Assembly (NCBI GenBank): GCA_037045145.1
Contig: JBAOIA010000011.1
Location: forward strand, 1,364,001 to 1,428,000
Length of the DNA stretch: 64,000 bases
DNA from: Bacteroidia bacterium
GTDB lineage: Bacteria > Bacteroidota > Bacteroidia > AKYH767-A > OLB10
Direction: 5' to 3'
Shown: positions 16,229 through 25,798 of the stretch, one piece after another
Layout of the letters: every line of letters begins with the position of its first letter
Numbering within the stretch: the first letter of the stretch is position 1
Made by a program: the position numbers and the translations under genes
Notes under the pieces: model-generated
Databases searched by the model: none
What the model was told of the DNA's origin: nothing
The model's input: only the letters and a program-made list of their open reading frames with translations

Positions 16229-17299
16229 GTGATTGATTTTGCCGATAGTAGTTACATCCTGACCGGTATTAGAAAACAGGAGTTAATAGATTTTTTGCAG
16301 AATTGTAATAATCAAATGCGAAAAATATTTGTGCTATGCGACACCAATACACAAAAGCATTGCTTGCCTTTGTTACTGAAAAAATTCCCGCAAACCAAAT
16401 CTGCATCTGTATATTCTGTTAATCCCGGTGAAGCGTTTAAAACAATTGAAACGGCAACGGCATTCTGGAAGTTCCTTCTGCAGCAACAGGCAGATAAGCA
16501 CACTGTAATTATTAATCTGGGTGGTGGTGTAATTACGGATTTGGGAGGGTTTGCAGCCTCACTGTTTAAAAGGGGAGTTGATTTTATTCATGTCCCTACA
16601 ACCTTGCTGGCTATGGTTGATGCTGCTGTTGGAGGCAAGAATGGTGTAAATATAGATAGCTATAAAAATCAAAGTGGAACTATTGTTTTGCCTGAATATG
16701 TTTATATAGATACAGATTTTTTAGAAACACTGCAGCGTGATGAAAAAGTCAATGGCTATGCCGAAATGATAAAACATGCGCTCGTTGCCGGCAAGCCGTT
16801 TTATAAAGAACTTTCAGAGAAACGCAATTTTGAAGAATTACAAAGCATTGAAAAGGCAATTTCAATAAAACAAAGAATTGTTGCAGCCGACCCTTATGAA
16901 AAGAAAGAACGCAAACTGCTCAACTTCGGTCACACTATTGCTCATGCATTGGAGTCATTTTATCAGTCGCATCAGCAATGTATTTTTCATGGCAGGGCAG
17001 TTGCTGCAGGTATAATGGTGGAGTCTTATCTCTCCCGCAAAATGGGTTTTATTTCTGATGATGAATTAAATCATATCACCGAATTTATTCTGTCACTGTT
17101 TGCATTTGATGATAAGGTTTTGGATGTTGAAGAACTGTTGCCTTTTATGATGGCAGATAAGAAAAACAAACAAGGGCAAATACGTTTCACATTACTTGAA
17201 TCTGTCGGCAAAGGAATTGTGGATGTTGCAGTTCCAATAGCAGATATTGAAGAGGCTTTAGTCTGGTTTTCAAAACAAAATGCAAGGTATGGCCTTTAG
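16229..17299 (+). CDS. aroB: 3-Dehydroquinate synthase
   Basis: A 356-residue AroB, second enzyme of the shikimate pathway, converting DAHP to 3-dehydroquinate with NAD and a divalent metal. The NAD loop LGGGVITDLGGF is at 97-108, followed by VPTTLLAMVDAAVGGKNGVN. The metal ligands are E179 (GYAEMIKHA), H235 (FGHTIAHALE) and H254 (FHGRAVAAG). The start is a GTG at 16229; no upstream ATG in frame fits. It lies 4 bp after the DAHP synthase and overlaps aroA by 20 bp, forming a three-gene aromatic operon. Confidence 0.96.
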   Translation: MIDFADSSYILTGIRKQELIDFLQNCNNQMRKIFVLCDTNTQKHCLPLLLKKFPQTKSASVYSVNPGEAFKTIETATAFWKFLLQQQADKHTVIINLGGGVITDLGGFAASLFKRGVDFIHVPTTLLAMVDAAVGGKNGVNIDSYKNQSGTIVLPEYVYIDTDFLETLQRDEKVNGYAEMIKHALVAGKPFYKELSEKRNFEELQSIEKAISIKQRIVAADPYEKKERKLLNFGHTIAHALESFYQSHQQCIFHGRAVAAGIMVESYLSRKMGFISDDELNHITEFILSLFAFDDKVLDVEELLPFMMADKKNKQGQIRFTLLESVGKGIVDVAVPIADIEEALVWFSKQNARYGL

Positions 17300-18515
17300 A
17301 ATCACAAAACATGATAAATGTGTTGAAGGAGTAGTTGCTATTCCTGTTTCCAAAAGCGAAGCCGGACGTATTTCCCTCATCAACGCACTTCGGGGAGTTT
17401 CACAGAATAATGATTGCCGGGCAACAGATACAATTAAGCTGCAGGAATTGCTTTTTTCAAAAGAACAAATCCTTGATGCTGCAGATGGTGGAACTACAGC
17501 CCGGTTTCTAATGGCCTATTGTGTTGCTAAAAACAAAACTGCTGTAATCACCGGAAGTCCACGACTTCGGCAACGCCCAATGAGTGATGCTGTTGAACTT
17601 TTCAGACAAATAGGAGCAGAGATTTCTTATCTTGAAGAAGAGGGTTTTTTGCCTGTTAGCATTCATGCAACAGAAATTCTGTTTCCTGATGTAGTTCAAA
17701 CCTCAGCAGAAAAAACATCTCAGCACATTAGCGCAATGATGATGATTGCTCCTTTAGCGGGTAAAGATTTCACAATTCAGCTAAGCGGTGTTTCAAGTTC
17801 AATGTCATATATTGAACTAACGGCTGATTTGATGCAGCAGGCAGGAATTAATGTGATGATTTCCGAAAAAAGTATTCGTATAAATGGAAGTTATAACAAC
17901 AAAATTCTTACAGCCGGTGGCGACTGGAGTGCTGCCTCATATTTTTTTGAAACAGCTGCATTGGCAGATGCGGCAGATATAACTGTTAAAAATCTTAATA
18001 TTCAGAGTAAGCAAGGCGATAAGATAATTTCCGGATTAATTAAACCATTTGGTGTGGATACAGTGGTTGAGGACAATTTTATTGTTCTGAAAAAGCATAA
18101 GAAAACGATTCCTGATTATTTTACAGAAAGCTTTCTACACTATCCGGATATTGCTTTAAGCATGGCAGCAGTTTGTGGTGGACTCAATTGCAAAGCCGAC
18201 TTGCTGCATCTGCATAATTTAATTATAAAAGAATCAGATCGTGTTTCTGCCTTTCAGCGCGAAGCATATAAGTTAAATATCAAGACAGATTTTTGTGGAG
18301 GATCAAAATTAAAAATCCTTGAGGAATCAAACTTAAAGCCTTCCAAAAGTATTTTAAAAACATACAACGATCATCGTTTGATAATGGCATTTGCACCATT
18401 GGCATTAAGAACAGACGAACTGTTTCTTGACAATATTTCAAATGTCTCAAAATCGTTTCCTGATTATTTTGAGCAGATGAAATCTTTAGGATTTAATACA
18501 GAAGAAGTTTCGTGA
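17280..18515 (+). CDS. aroA: 3-Phosphoshikimate 1-carboxyvinyltransferase (EPSP synthase)
   Basis: A 411-residue EPSP synthase, somewhat shorter and more divergent than the E. coli enzyme. Recognisable blocks: IPVSKSEAGR at 21-30 (usual PGSKS), DGGTTARF at 69-76 (usual NAGTAMRP), GSPRLRQRPM at 92-101, SAASYFFE, KESDR, and TYNDHR near the C-terminus. The basic and aspartate residues needed for catalysis appear present. The ATG at 17280 overlaps the end of aroB; an ATG at 17289 is an alternative. The stop abuts the stop of the convergent minus-strand gene with no spare base, so no terminator lies between them. Confidence 0.93.
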   Translation: MQGMAFRITKHDKCVEGVVAIPVSKSEAGRISLINALRGVSQNNDCRATDTIKLQELLFSKEQILDAADGGTTARFLMAYCVAKNKTAVITGSPRLRQRPMSDAVELFRQIGAEISYLEEEGFLPVSIHATEILFPDVVQTSAEKTSQHISAMMMIAPLAGKDFTIQLSGVSSSMSYIELTADLMQQAGINVMISEKSIRINGSYNNKILTAGGDWSAASYFFETAALADAADITVKNLNIQSKQGDKIISGLIKPFGVDTVVEDNFIVLKKHKKTIPDYFTESFLHYPDIALSMAAVCGGLNCKADLLHLHNLIIKESDRVSAFQREAYKLNIKTDFCGGSKLKILEESNLKPSKSILKTYNDHRLIMAFAPLALRTDELFLDNISNVSKSFPDYFEQMKSLGFNTEEVS

Positions 18516-20003
18516 TTATTTCTTGTATGCAACAGAATAAGGATTTACACCCAATTCGCATTTATATCCCGGAACCATCTCAAGTGTGTTCATGTCTATC
18601 TGAGTCAGATTTCCGTTACGTCCTGCACATGCACCACTGTGATGTGGTGCTTCTCCATTAGCATCAACATTTCTGTTGGCTACATAAACAACATCTTTAT
18701 CATCATTAACAGCAACACCATGTGGCTGCGTGCCTGTATGGATTTTCTTTATTAATATTAGCTGATTGTAGTCTATCACTGCCACCGACCCGCGTTTGCC
18801 ATTAATAATATCTTCCGTGCATGTAACAAATAAATAAGGTTTCTTCAAGGATAAAGAAAATTCCTGAGGCAATGTTCCTACAGGAATATTTGCAAGCAAC
18901 GCATGTGTGTTGGTGTCAAAAACGCGTACTTCATTAGTGGCATCGCACGAAATAAAATATTTTGAAAAATCAGGCGAAAAAATAATCTCATGCCCGTTTA
19001 AGCCTCCGCCATAAGAGTAAGTTTGAATATTATTGAGCCATTGCGGAAAATCTGCCGGGCTGCCGATGGTATCCACAACGTAATAGGTGCTTCCATTTTG
19101 ATTGGTGATGTAAAGTTTATCGCCAGTGCTGTTAAAAGCCATACCATGCGGGTAGGCTAAATTTATGATAGGAAGAGAAGTGAACGATGTCATTGGAAAG
19201 TTTTCAAGATTTAATACTGCAATCCTGCCTGATGCACTCCAGTCAACACTATAGGCGCGTTTATTGTCCGGAGAAATAACTAACGTTCCCCACTGCCCCG
19301 GCATACCATTGCTGAAATCAACCTGATCTACAAAGCTGTCATCAGAAGTTCTGTAGCGTTGTATAATCCCTGAACTAAAAAAAGCAATCAGAAAGTATTT
19401 TTCATCCGGTGTAAGTCTAATCATGTGTGGTGCCTCTGTGAAGCCTGCTATATTTCCAACATCAAACCATTTCATCAACAATCCTGATGCTTCGTCAAGA
19501 ACTGCAACCTGATCGCAGGCTTGATTGGATATGTAAACTTTTTTTCTGTTGTCGTCTTGCGGAAAAATATCCTGACCACAGGCATTCTTCGCACCATTGA
19601 TAATCCAGTTTTTGATGGTAGAGACTTCACTGTGAGAGAGCGCAGTTTCATTGTATGGCATCTTCGGTTCGTTTCCTGTAAATCCTAAGTCAGCGTAAAT
19701 ATTGCAGAATGAAAACAATGTACTGTAATCGGCATTGCCCGGAATCACCACTGACCCTGCATCATTACCTTTAATCATAGAAGCCCAGTTGGTGAGATTA
19801 AGTCCGCTTGCCGCAGAGTTTGAAAGTGTATTATGGCATCCTGCTGTTGCACATTTGTTACTGATAATAGCAGTAATTTCCGGTGGATATTGTGAACAAC
19901 TGTCTGTTGGCGGAGCCACTTCATCCATTTTATCCCATGTGCATGATGTAAAGGTCAACGTAAATGCCAGGAGCGTTGTAAATAAAAAGAATCTATTAAT
20001 CAT
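18516..20003 (-). CDS. Lipoprotein with CX4CH cytochrome-like domain and YncE-like beta-propeller
   Basis: A 495-residue predicted lipoprotein with lipobox TFTS-C21. Residues 30-150 hold one heme-type motif with unusual spacing, CATAGCH at 51-57 (CX4CH instead of CXXCH), and a later methionine-containing loop (NEPKMPYN) that could supply the axial ligand. Such CX4CH domains occur in Bacteroidota and Planctomycetota proteins. Residues 160-490 are a YncE-type seven-bladed propeller with blades such as KKVYISNQACDQVAVLDEAS and KLYITNQNGSTYYVVDT. It overlaps the upstream FG-GAP gene by 8 bp, so it is the last gene of a three-gene minus-strand operon. Function unknown. Confidence 0.8.
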   Translation of the reverse strand: MINRFFLFTTLLAFTLTFTSCTWDKMDEVAPPTDSCSQYPPEITAIISNKCATAGCHNTLSNSAASGLNLTNWASMIKGNDAGSVVIPGNADYSTLFSFCNIYADLGFTGNEPKMPYNETALSHSEVSTIKNWIINGAKNACGQDIFPQDDNRKKVYISNQACDQVAVLDEASGLLMKWFDVGNIAGFTEAPHMIRLTPDEKYFLIAFFSSGIIQRYRTSDDSFVDQVDFSNGMPGQWGTLVISPDNKRAYSVDWSASGRIAVLNLENFPMTSFTSLPIINLAYPHGMAFNSTGDKLYITNQNGSTYYVVDTIGSPADFPQWLNNIQTYSYGGGLNGHEIIFSPDFSKYFISCDATNEVRVFDTNTHALLANIPVGTLPQEFSLSLKKPYLFVTCTEDIINGKRGSVAVIDYNQLILIKKIHTGTQPHGVAVNDDKDVVYVANRNVDANGEAPHHSGACAGRNGNLTQIDMNTLEMVPGYKCELGVNPYSVAYKK

Positions 20004-22254
20004 GACGAATGATTATTTTTTTTGTAATATTATTGAATGGTGTTGCAATGTTTATTAAATATATTCCATTAGCAAAAGCTTCTGTTGTCAATAACGTTCT
20101 GTTCGATGAAGTGTTTTGAGAATGAATAATTCTTCCTGATAAATCAGTCAGCGTAATTTGTTTTTTTAAGTCATCGTCATCAGTTTCAATGAATAGCTGT
20201 GAGTTGGCAGGGTTAGGATAAATATTAACCTGAAAATCTGATATGATATTATTAACGGCAAGTGGGCATCCCGGTAATGAATTAGAATAGAATGATAATC
20301 CACCGGCCTGATTGCCTACAATTATTTCCGGAGAGCCATCATTATTAAGGTCAGCCATTGCAGGGGCAGCACGTGGTGGTTCATGAATTAAGTATGCATG
20401 ATTACTGATCAGGTGAAAACTGCTTCCTGTTGTTGTGCTTATGCTGTCATATAAAAACAAATCACCACTTTCTGAACCAACAAGAAGCTTTAGTGTGCCA
20501 TTGTCAGAAAATAAATGAGGTACGCTGTAGCCATAAAATGTCTGTGCTGTGTTGGTAACATTGATATTGCCGAATGTAGTTGTCATGAGTATAAATAATG
20601 GCGCATTAACGGTTCCGGTATTCTGGAAGTATGATATTTTACCGAATAGCTCACCTGAAATTAAGTCCAATAACCCATCGTTGTTGATATCATAAAGTTG
20701 TGGGGTGCTATTGCTGCCTACATCTAAATTCTGAAAATTAAATCCACCGGTTGTTAACGTGTATTGAGGAATATTTCCTGCACCGGCAGTATTGGTGTAG
20801 TAATGAAAAGTGCCATCTTCATTACCGAGTAATAAGTCAGCATCGCCATCACCATCAAGGTCGCCAAAGGCAGGATAGATGTTTTTGTAATTGTATTGTT
20901 GAAAGGAGCCAAAGTTGCTTGATACCAATGTAAATTCAGGACATGGCCCTGTACTGGTATTCTTATACCAAGACAATGCAGCTTCATAATGTGCAGGCCC
21001 ACTTTGTGTAATAAAATATCCTTTGTTGCCAATAACAATATCTGTTTTACCATCGGCATCAACATCAAAGAACACCGGCATTGAAGCGGAGCCAACATCA
21101 ATCATTTCATCAGTAAGAAATTTATTTTTTACATATTGAAAATCGGGAGATGTATTACTTCCGGAATTATGATAATACCAGTTGTTATTCAGATTTTCGG
21201 CTTGTGACTCTGTGCAGGAAGAAACAATCATATCTGTTATGCCGTCATTATCTGTATCTAACAAATAAGCACTCGGAAATGTCACATAATTTACAGGACC
21301 ACCATTGGCTGGAAATGAGGTGTCCTGCCAGTCAATACTATCTGAGCCATTATTACTTGCGCCATTATGCAGATATAGGATGTTGTCGCCTAATAAATCA
21401 CCATTTAGCAAGTCAGCATCACCATCGCCATCATCATCAAATGCAATCATACACGTACCGGAATGGCGGTTGGATAAAACATCAGCATTGGTATTGGTCA
21501 GCGGAATCCTGGGTAAGCCAAGAACTGCACTGTTGGAATTGCTGCTCAATGACATGTGTCCCCACTTTGAATTAACTTCAGACAAGACAAGTGTATCCGT
21601 TCTGTTGAATAATTCTTTAGCCATGTTTTCGTGGTATTCAATAAAATTTGCAGAAATCTGAAATGTCAGCACATCAAGGTCGCCATCATTGTTGATATCA
21701 AATAATACAGGTTGATTGACTGGCGCTACATAAAGGCTGGTTGTAAAGCAATTTCCACCGGCATTCAGATAACAAGTTTGTAATCCTTGATATTGGAGTG
21801 AAAATGATAGTGTCCCGGAAGTAATAATATCATTTTGATAAACATTAAACCCTGAAACAGTACGATTGTAAGTAAAAATATCTTCACGACCATCACCATT
21901 ATAATCAACAAGTAGACAAAAGTTTGTCATATCCTGAGGAAAAAGTTTTTCATAAAATGGATCATAACGGTAGTCAACATTTCCCGCACTTCCATAATTA
22001 ATAAAAGTTCTTATTTTAAAAACTCCCGGATAGGTTGACTCCGATTGTTTCTCAAATGTAAATAAATCTTTTTTGCCATCATTGTTCATATCAATAGCCT
22101 GAAACATTGCCGAGTTAAAACCTCCGGCCCATGCATTGCGTAGCGGCTGGCCATTTTTGATTACAACAGGTGTGGTGTATTTATTAAATGTCTGTGATGT
22201 TGATGTTTGATGAACCATCAGCAATGAAAACAGAAAAACAAAAAAAAATCTCAT
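19996..22254 (-). CDS. FG-GAP/VCBS repeat protein with T9SS sorting domain
   Basis: A 752-residue secreted protein starting at the ATG whose codon occupies 22252-22254 (MRFFFVFLFSLLMVHQ, a good signal peptide; an upstream in-frame start would bury it). The body consists of repeated calcium-binding-like loops such as DMNNDGKKDLF, DYNGDGREDIF, DINNDGDLDVL and DLNNDGSPEII, typical of FG-GAP/VCBS propellers. The last 80 residues (VNIYPNPANSQLFIE and NGIYLINIA) are a type A sorting domain for T9SS export. It is a close paralogue of the next gene upstream; a surface adhesin or scaffold role is inference. Confidence 0.88.
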   Translation of the reverse strand: MRFFFVFLFSLLMVHQTSTSQTFNKYTTPVVIKNGQPLRNAWAGGFNSAMFQAIDMNNDGKKDLFTFEKQSESTYPGVFKIRTFINYGSAGNVDYRYDPFYEKLFPQDMTNFCLLVDYNGDGREDIFTYNRTVSGFNVYQNDIITSGTLSFSLQYQGLQTCYLNAGGNCFTTSLYVAPVNQPVLFDINNDGDLDVLTFQISANFIEYHENMAKELFNRTDTLVLSEVNSKWGHMSLSSNSNSAVLGLPRIPLTNTNADVLSNRHSGTCMIAFDDDGDGDADLLNGDLLGDNILYLHNGASNNGSDSIDWQDTSFPANGGPVNYVTFPSAYLLDTDNDGITDMIVSSCTESQAENLNNNWYYHNSGSNTSPDFQYVKNKFLTDEMIDVGSASMPVFFDVDADGKTDIVIGNKGYFITQSGPAHYEAALSWYKNTSTGPCPEFTLVSSNFGSFQQYNYKNIYPAFGDLDGDGDADLLLGNEDGTFHYYTNTAGAGNIPQYTLTTGGFNFQNLDVGSNSTPQLYDINNDGLLDLISGELFGKISYFQNTGTVNAPLFILMTTTFGNINVTNTAQTFYGYSVPHLFSDNGTLKLLVGSESGDLFLYDSISTTTGSSFHLISNHAYLIHEPPRAAPAMADLNNDGSPEIIVGNQAGGLSFYSNSLPGCPLAVNNIISDFQVNIYPNPANSQLFIETDDDDLKKQITLTDLSGRIIHSQNTSSNRTLLTTEAFANGIYLINIATPFNNITKKIIIRHD

Positions 22255-22255
22255 A

Positions 22256-24517
22256 TTAAAACTTAACAACCTTGTGTGAGCTGAAATGATTGCTTTCAGT
22301 AATTTGTAGAATATAAATACCATTATTCAGTCCCTGAAGACTAATAGTATTGATATAGTTTTGAAAGGGGCCTTCCATAATTACCTTGCCTGAAATATCA
22401 GACAGTTGAAATCTGCCGTTATGTGAATTGTTTTTATTGAGCTCAAAAACAATATAATCTTTGGCAGGATTTGGATAGACGGTAATATCTTTTTCGAAAT
22501 GAATATTTTCTGCTAAACCTACAGGCAGATTTTTTGAATAAATGGAAAGCCCTCCTGCATAACATCCGGTAATAACTTCGTCCATGCCGTCACCGTTAAG
22601 GTCGGCAATATCGAATGACGCCTGATAGGGTTCGAAAACTGAAAACATGTTTGTAGAAACCTGATTAAATGTGCCACCAAGATTGCCATCAATGTTATCG
22701 TATTTCTGAATGTATCCGTTTTCATTTGAAACCAAAAGTTTCGATACACCATTTTCTTTGTAAAAGTGAGGATAACTGAATCCGTAAAAAGATTGTGCAT
22801 TGCCAACAAAGACATTGCCTAATTTATTGGTAACATAGGTAAAAGCAGGAGTGGTTGCAGTACCTGTATTCTGATAGTAATAAATATAGCCATATCGTTC
22901 ACCGATAATAAGGTCTAAGAGTCCATCATTATTGATGTCAGCTAAAAACGGAAAGCTATTTGTTCCAACATCAATGTTTTGAAAGTTAAAGCCATTAGGT
23001 GCTAGTGTGAATGTTGCAGGCGTTGTGCCGTTATTAAGGTAGTAATGTAAAATCCCATCTTTATCACCCAATATCATATCGGCAAATCCATCTCCGTTAA
23101 GGTCGCCAAATGTGGCATTCAACCCAACTCTGCCTAACGAACGCAGGTTGTTAAAGTCATCCGTCACAAACTCAAATTCAGGTAGAGAACCTGTTGTGAT
23201 GTTATGATAATAAGACAAAGCAGATTCGTAATGTCCACTTGCAGAGTCCTGAGTAAAATAACCGAAGTTTCCTATTATCAGATCTTTTTTTCCGTCATTA
23301 TCTACATCAAAAAAACGCACATAAGCACCGGAACCTACATCAATCATCTCATCTGTCAGGAAACGTTTTTTTACAAATTGAAACTGATTGCTGTTGTTTG
23401 AGCCAACATTTTTATAGAGCCATGAATTTTGAAAATCTTCGGTCAGATATTCTGTACAACTTGAAACAATCAAATCTTTCGCCCCATCATTATCGGCATC
23501 GAAATAAAAAGGCGCAGGAAATGTTTTGAATACTGCTGGCACATCATACGATGGAAATAAGGTATCTTGTAAGTGAATGGAATCGCTCACACCGGGCACA
23601 CCACTGTTTTCCAGATACAGCAGGTTGTTGCCAAGAATATCGCCATTAATCAAATCAAGATCGCCATCGCCATCCTGATCATATCCTATCATACAGGAGC
23701 CATTGTGACGTGGTGTTTTTATCAGTGAATCGGGAAGTGGAGGCGGTGCCAGAAAAAAACAATTATTAAAATCGAGAATGGCAGTATTGGAAACGGCACT
23801 TAAACCAACTTGAGCATAACACTGTCGTACCTGACGATATACCAAAGTGTCGCAGCGGTTATAAAGTTCTTTCGCATAATTTTCATGATACTCAATAGTG
23901 CCGCCAAGTAAGGTAAACGTTAGTACATCCAAATCACCATCACCATTTACATCATGCAGCACAGGAAGGTTTACATTACTCACATACAAATTGGCATAAG
24001 CGCCTCCCAGAAATAAACTATGAATTAGTGGGTAAGTTAAGCTAAAGGACAGGTTGTTTCCGGGAGTGACATCATTATGATACACTTCCATGCCGCCCGA
24101 ATAGGAGTAGGTAAAAATATCTTCATTGCCGTCACAATCATAATCAACCAATAGCACCCAGTCATGCAGGTTTTGTGGAAAAAAACGCTCATAAAAAGGT
24201 GCATATATATAATCAACTTGACCTGCCGTTCCCTGATTGATAAAAGTCCGGATTTTATAAGAGCCCGGATAGGCTGCGCCAAATTGTTTATCGAATAAAA
24301 ACAAATCTTTTATACCATCATTGTTTAAATCAATTGTGCTGTAAAGAGGTGAGTTGATACCACCTGCCCATGGATTTTTTAAGGCCTGATTATTGACAAA
24401 TACTTTTGGAGAAGTGTACTTGCTGTAGTTCTGTGCATAAACTGTATTAATGGTTGCAAATATTATCAGACATAGCAACAGATGTCTTAAAACAGGGCAG
24501 ATGATGTTGATTTTCAT
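22256..24517 (-). CDS. FG-GAP/VCBS repeat protein with T9SS sorting domain (paralogue)
   Basis: A 753-residue secreted protein. The chosen ATG (codon 24515-24517) gives a signal peptide MKINIICPVLRHLLLCLIIF ending near VYAQ. The architecture is the same as its downstream neighbour: DLNNDGIKDLFLF, DYDCDGNEDIF, DVNGDGDLDVL, DQDGDGDLDLI, DLNGDGMDEVI loops, then a C-terminal sorting domain (ITVYPNPAKDYIVFE, NGIYILQI). The two proteins align over their whole length, including the YSKYTSPKVFVNNQ-type N-terminus, so they are a tandem duplication. One base separates its stop from the next start. Confidence 0.88.
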   Translation of the reverse strand: MKINIICPVLRHLLLCLIIFATINTVYAQNYSKYTSPKVFVNNQALKNPWAGGINSPLYSTIDLNNDGIKDLFLFDKQFGAAYPGSYKIRTFINQGTAGQVDYIYAPFYERFFPQNLHDWVLLVDYDCDGNEDIFTYSYSGGMEVYHNDVTPGNNLSFSLTYPLIHSLFLGGAYANLYVSNVNLPVLHDVNGDGDLDVLTFTLLGGTIEYHENYAKELYNRCDTLVYRQVRQCYAQVGLSAVSNTAILDFNNCFFLAPPPLPDSLIKTPRHNGSCMIGYDQDGDGDLDLINGDILGNNLLYLENSGVPGVSDSIHLQDTLFPSYDVPAVFKTFPAPFYFDADNDGAKDLIVSSCTEYLTEDFQNSWLYKNVGSNNSNQFQFVKKRFLTDEMIDVGSGAYVRFFDVDNDGKKDLIIGNFGYFTQDSASGHYESALSYYHNITTGSLPEFEFVTDDFNNLRSLGRVGLNATFGDLNGDGFADMILGDKDGILHYYLNNGTTPATFTLAPNGFNFQNIDVGTNSFPFLADINNDGLLDLIIGERYGYIYYYQNTGTATTPAFTYVTNKLGNVFVGNAQSFYGFSYPHFYKENGVSKLLVSNENGYIQKYDNIDGNLGGTFNQVSTNMFSVFEPYQASFDIADLNGDGMDEVITGCYAGGLSIYSKNLPVGLAENIHFEKDITVYPNPAKDYIVFELNKNNSHNGRFQLSDISGKVIMEGPFQNYINTISLQGLNNGIYILQITESNHFSSHKVVKF

Positions 24518-24632
24518 TTTCTGATATTGAGTCATGACCTTGAAAGGGACTTTCAAAAGTAGAAAAAAAATAGCATCAGCATCGGTTTATTCGTGAATTA
24601 TTACAACTTTTGCATGAACAAAAAATTTTATT

Positions 24633-25124
24633 ATGCCATCATTTGATATTGTAAATGAAATAGACATTCAGAAATTAGACAATGCCATTAATGTGGCAAA
24701 GAAGGAAATTGTTAACCGATACGATTTTCATGGTTCAAAAACAGAAATTGATTTGGACAAGAAAGAAATGCAGTTAAAGATTGTTACCGAAGACCAGATG
24801 CGCATGGATGCCATTCGCGATATCATCATCAGCCGAAGTATGAAGCAGGGTGTTGACCCAAAATGTTTTGACTTCGGTAAGGAACAATATGCTTCCGGCA
24901 ACATGGTTCGAAAAGATGTAAAGATTAAAAAGGGAATTGATAAGGAAACGGCAAAAACTATTGTCAAATATATTAAAGAAACAGGGATGAAAGTTCAGGC
25001 ATCCATTATGGACGAGCAAGTGCGTGTAACCGGAAAAAAAATTGATGACTTGCAACAAGTTATTGCCGAGGTCAAGAATAAGCCTGTGGAATTACCCTTG
25101 CAATATGTCAATTTCCGGTCATGA
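24633..25124 (+). CDS. yajQ: YajQ family nucleotide-binding protein
   Basis: A 163-residue YajQ (DUF520) protein, full length. The family start MPSFDIVNEIDIQKLDNAIN and the segments RYDFHGSKTEIDLDKK and ISRSMKQGVDPKCFDFGK are clear. YajQ proteins bind nucleotides, and some family members are cyclic-di-GMP effectors; which ligand applies here is unknown. It diverges from the FG-GAP operon, with 115 bp between the two start codons. Confidence 0.95.
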   Translation: MPSFDIVNEIDIQKLDNAINVAKKEIVNRYDFHGSKTEIDLDKKEMQLKIVTEDQMRMDAIRDIIISRSMKQGVDPKCFDFGKEQYASGNMVRKDVKIKKGIDKETAKTIVKYIKETGMKVQASIMDEQVRVTGKKIDDLQQVIAEVKNKPVELPLQYVNFRS

Positions 25125-25183
25125 GGTGGCTGGTGAAAATTAAATGTTGAAATATTTTATTCTGAAAATTAAATCAAAAGCAA

Positions 25184-25609
25184 ATGAAAAAAGTAACAGG
25201 CATTGGAGGAATATTTTTTAAATGCAAAGACCCAAATAAAATGCGTGATTGGTATCAACAGAATCTTGGCTTAAAAACCAACCCTTACGGAGCAGTTTTC
25301 GAGTGGTATCAGGGAGCAGATAATTCTAAAAAAGGTTTTACTACCTGGAGTCCTTTTGATGACAAGACCAAATATTTTGAACCTTCGTCAAAAGAATTTA
25401 TGATTAACTACCGTGTTGAAAATATTGAAGCACTTGTTGAAGAGCTGCGTAACTCGGGTGTAACGGTGGTTGATGCTATTGAAACATACGATTACGGTAA
25501 ATTTGTTCACATACTCGATCCTGAAGGTAATAAAATTGAATTGTGGGAGCCGAATGATGCAGCGTATGAAGAGTTGGGTAAGCAACTGAAAAGTGAGACC
25601 ACAAAGTGA
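25184..25609 (+). CDS. VOC (glyoxalase/dioxygenase-fold) family protein
   Basis: A 141-residue single VOC-domain protein. It begins GIGGIFFKCKDPNKMRDWYQQNLGL, the standard first beta-alpha unit, and ends with HILDPEGNKIELWEP, which contains the metal-ligand glutamate position of the fold (IELWEP). The fold serves glyoxalases, dioxygenases and resistance proteins; the substrate is not predictable. It lies 59 bp after yajQ on the same strand. Confidence 0.85.
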   Translation: MKKVTGIGGIFFKCKDPNKMRDWYQQNLGLKTNPYGAVFEWYQGADNSKKGFTTWSPFDDKTKYFEPSSKEFMINYRVENIEALVEELRNSGVTVVDAIETYDYGKFVHILDPEGNKIELWEPNDAAYEELGKQLKSETTK

Positions 25610-25798
25610 TGGTACAATTAAACACTATGTTGATTTTATAAATTTTAAAATTAGTGGTTTAGTTGTATTTATGTTATCTGCTGAAATAATTAAGATAGGA
25701 GCTATAAATCTTTGTGCTTTATGAGAAAAATCACCTGAAAAAGTTTCAGTGAAAGTGAATTGTTGACTAACTTTGAGAATATAATTATCCTGAATCAA

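Noticed and set aside
21150..21661. Long plus-strand open frames opposite the FG-GAP gene
   Set aside because: They are rich in His, Arg and Ser from reading the Asp/Asn-rich repeats antisense, have no homology features and lie wholly inside a well-supported gene.
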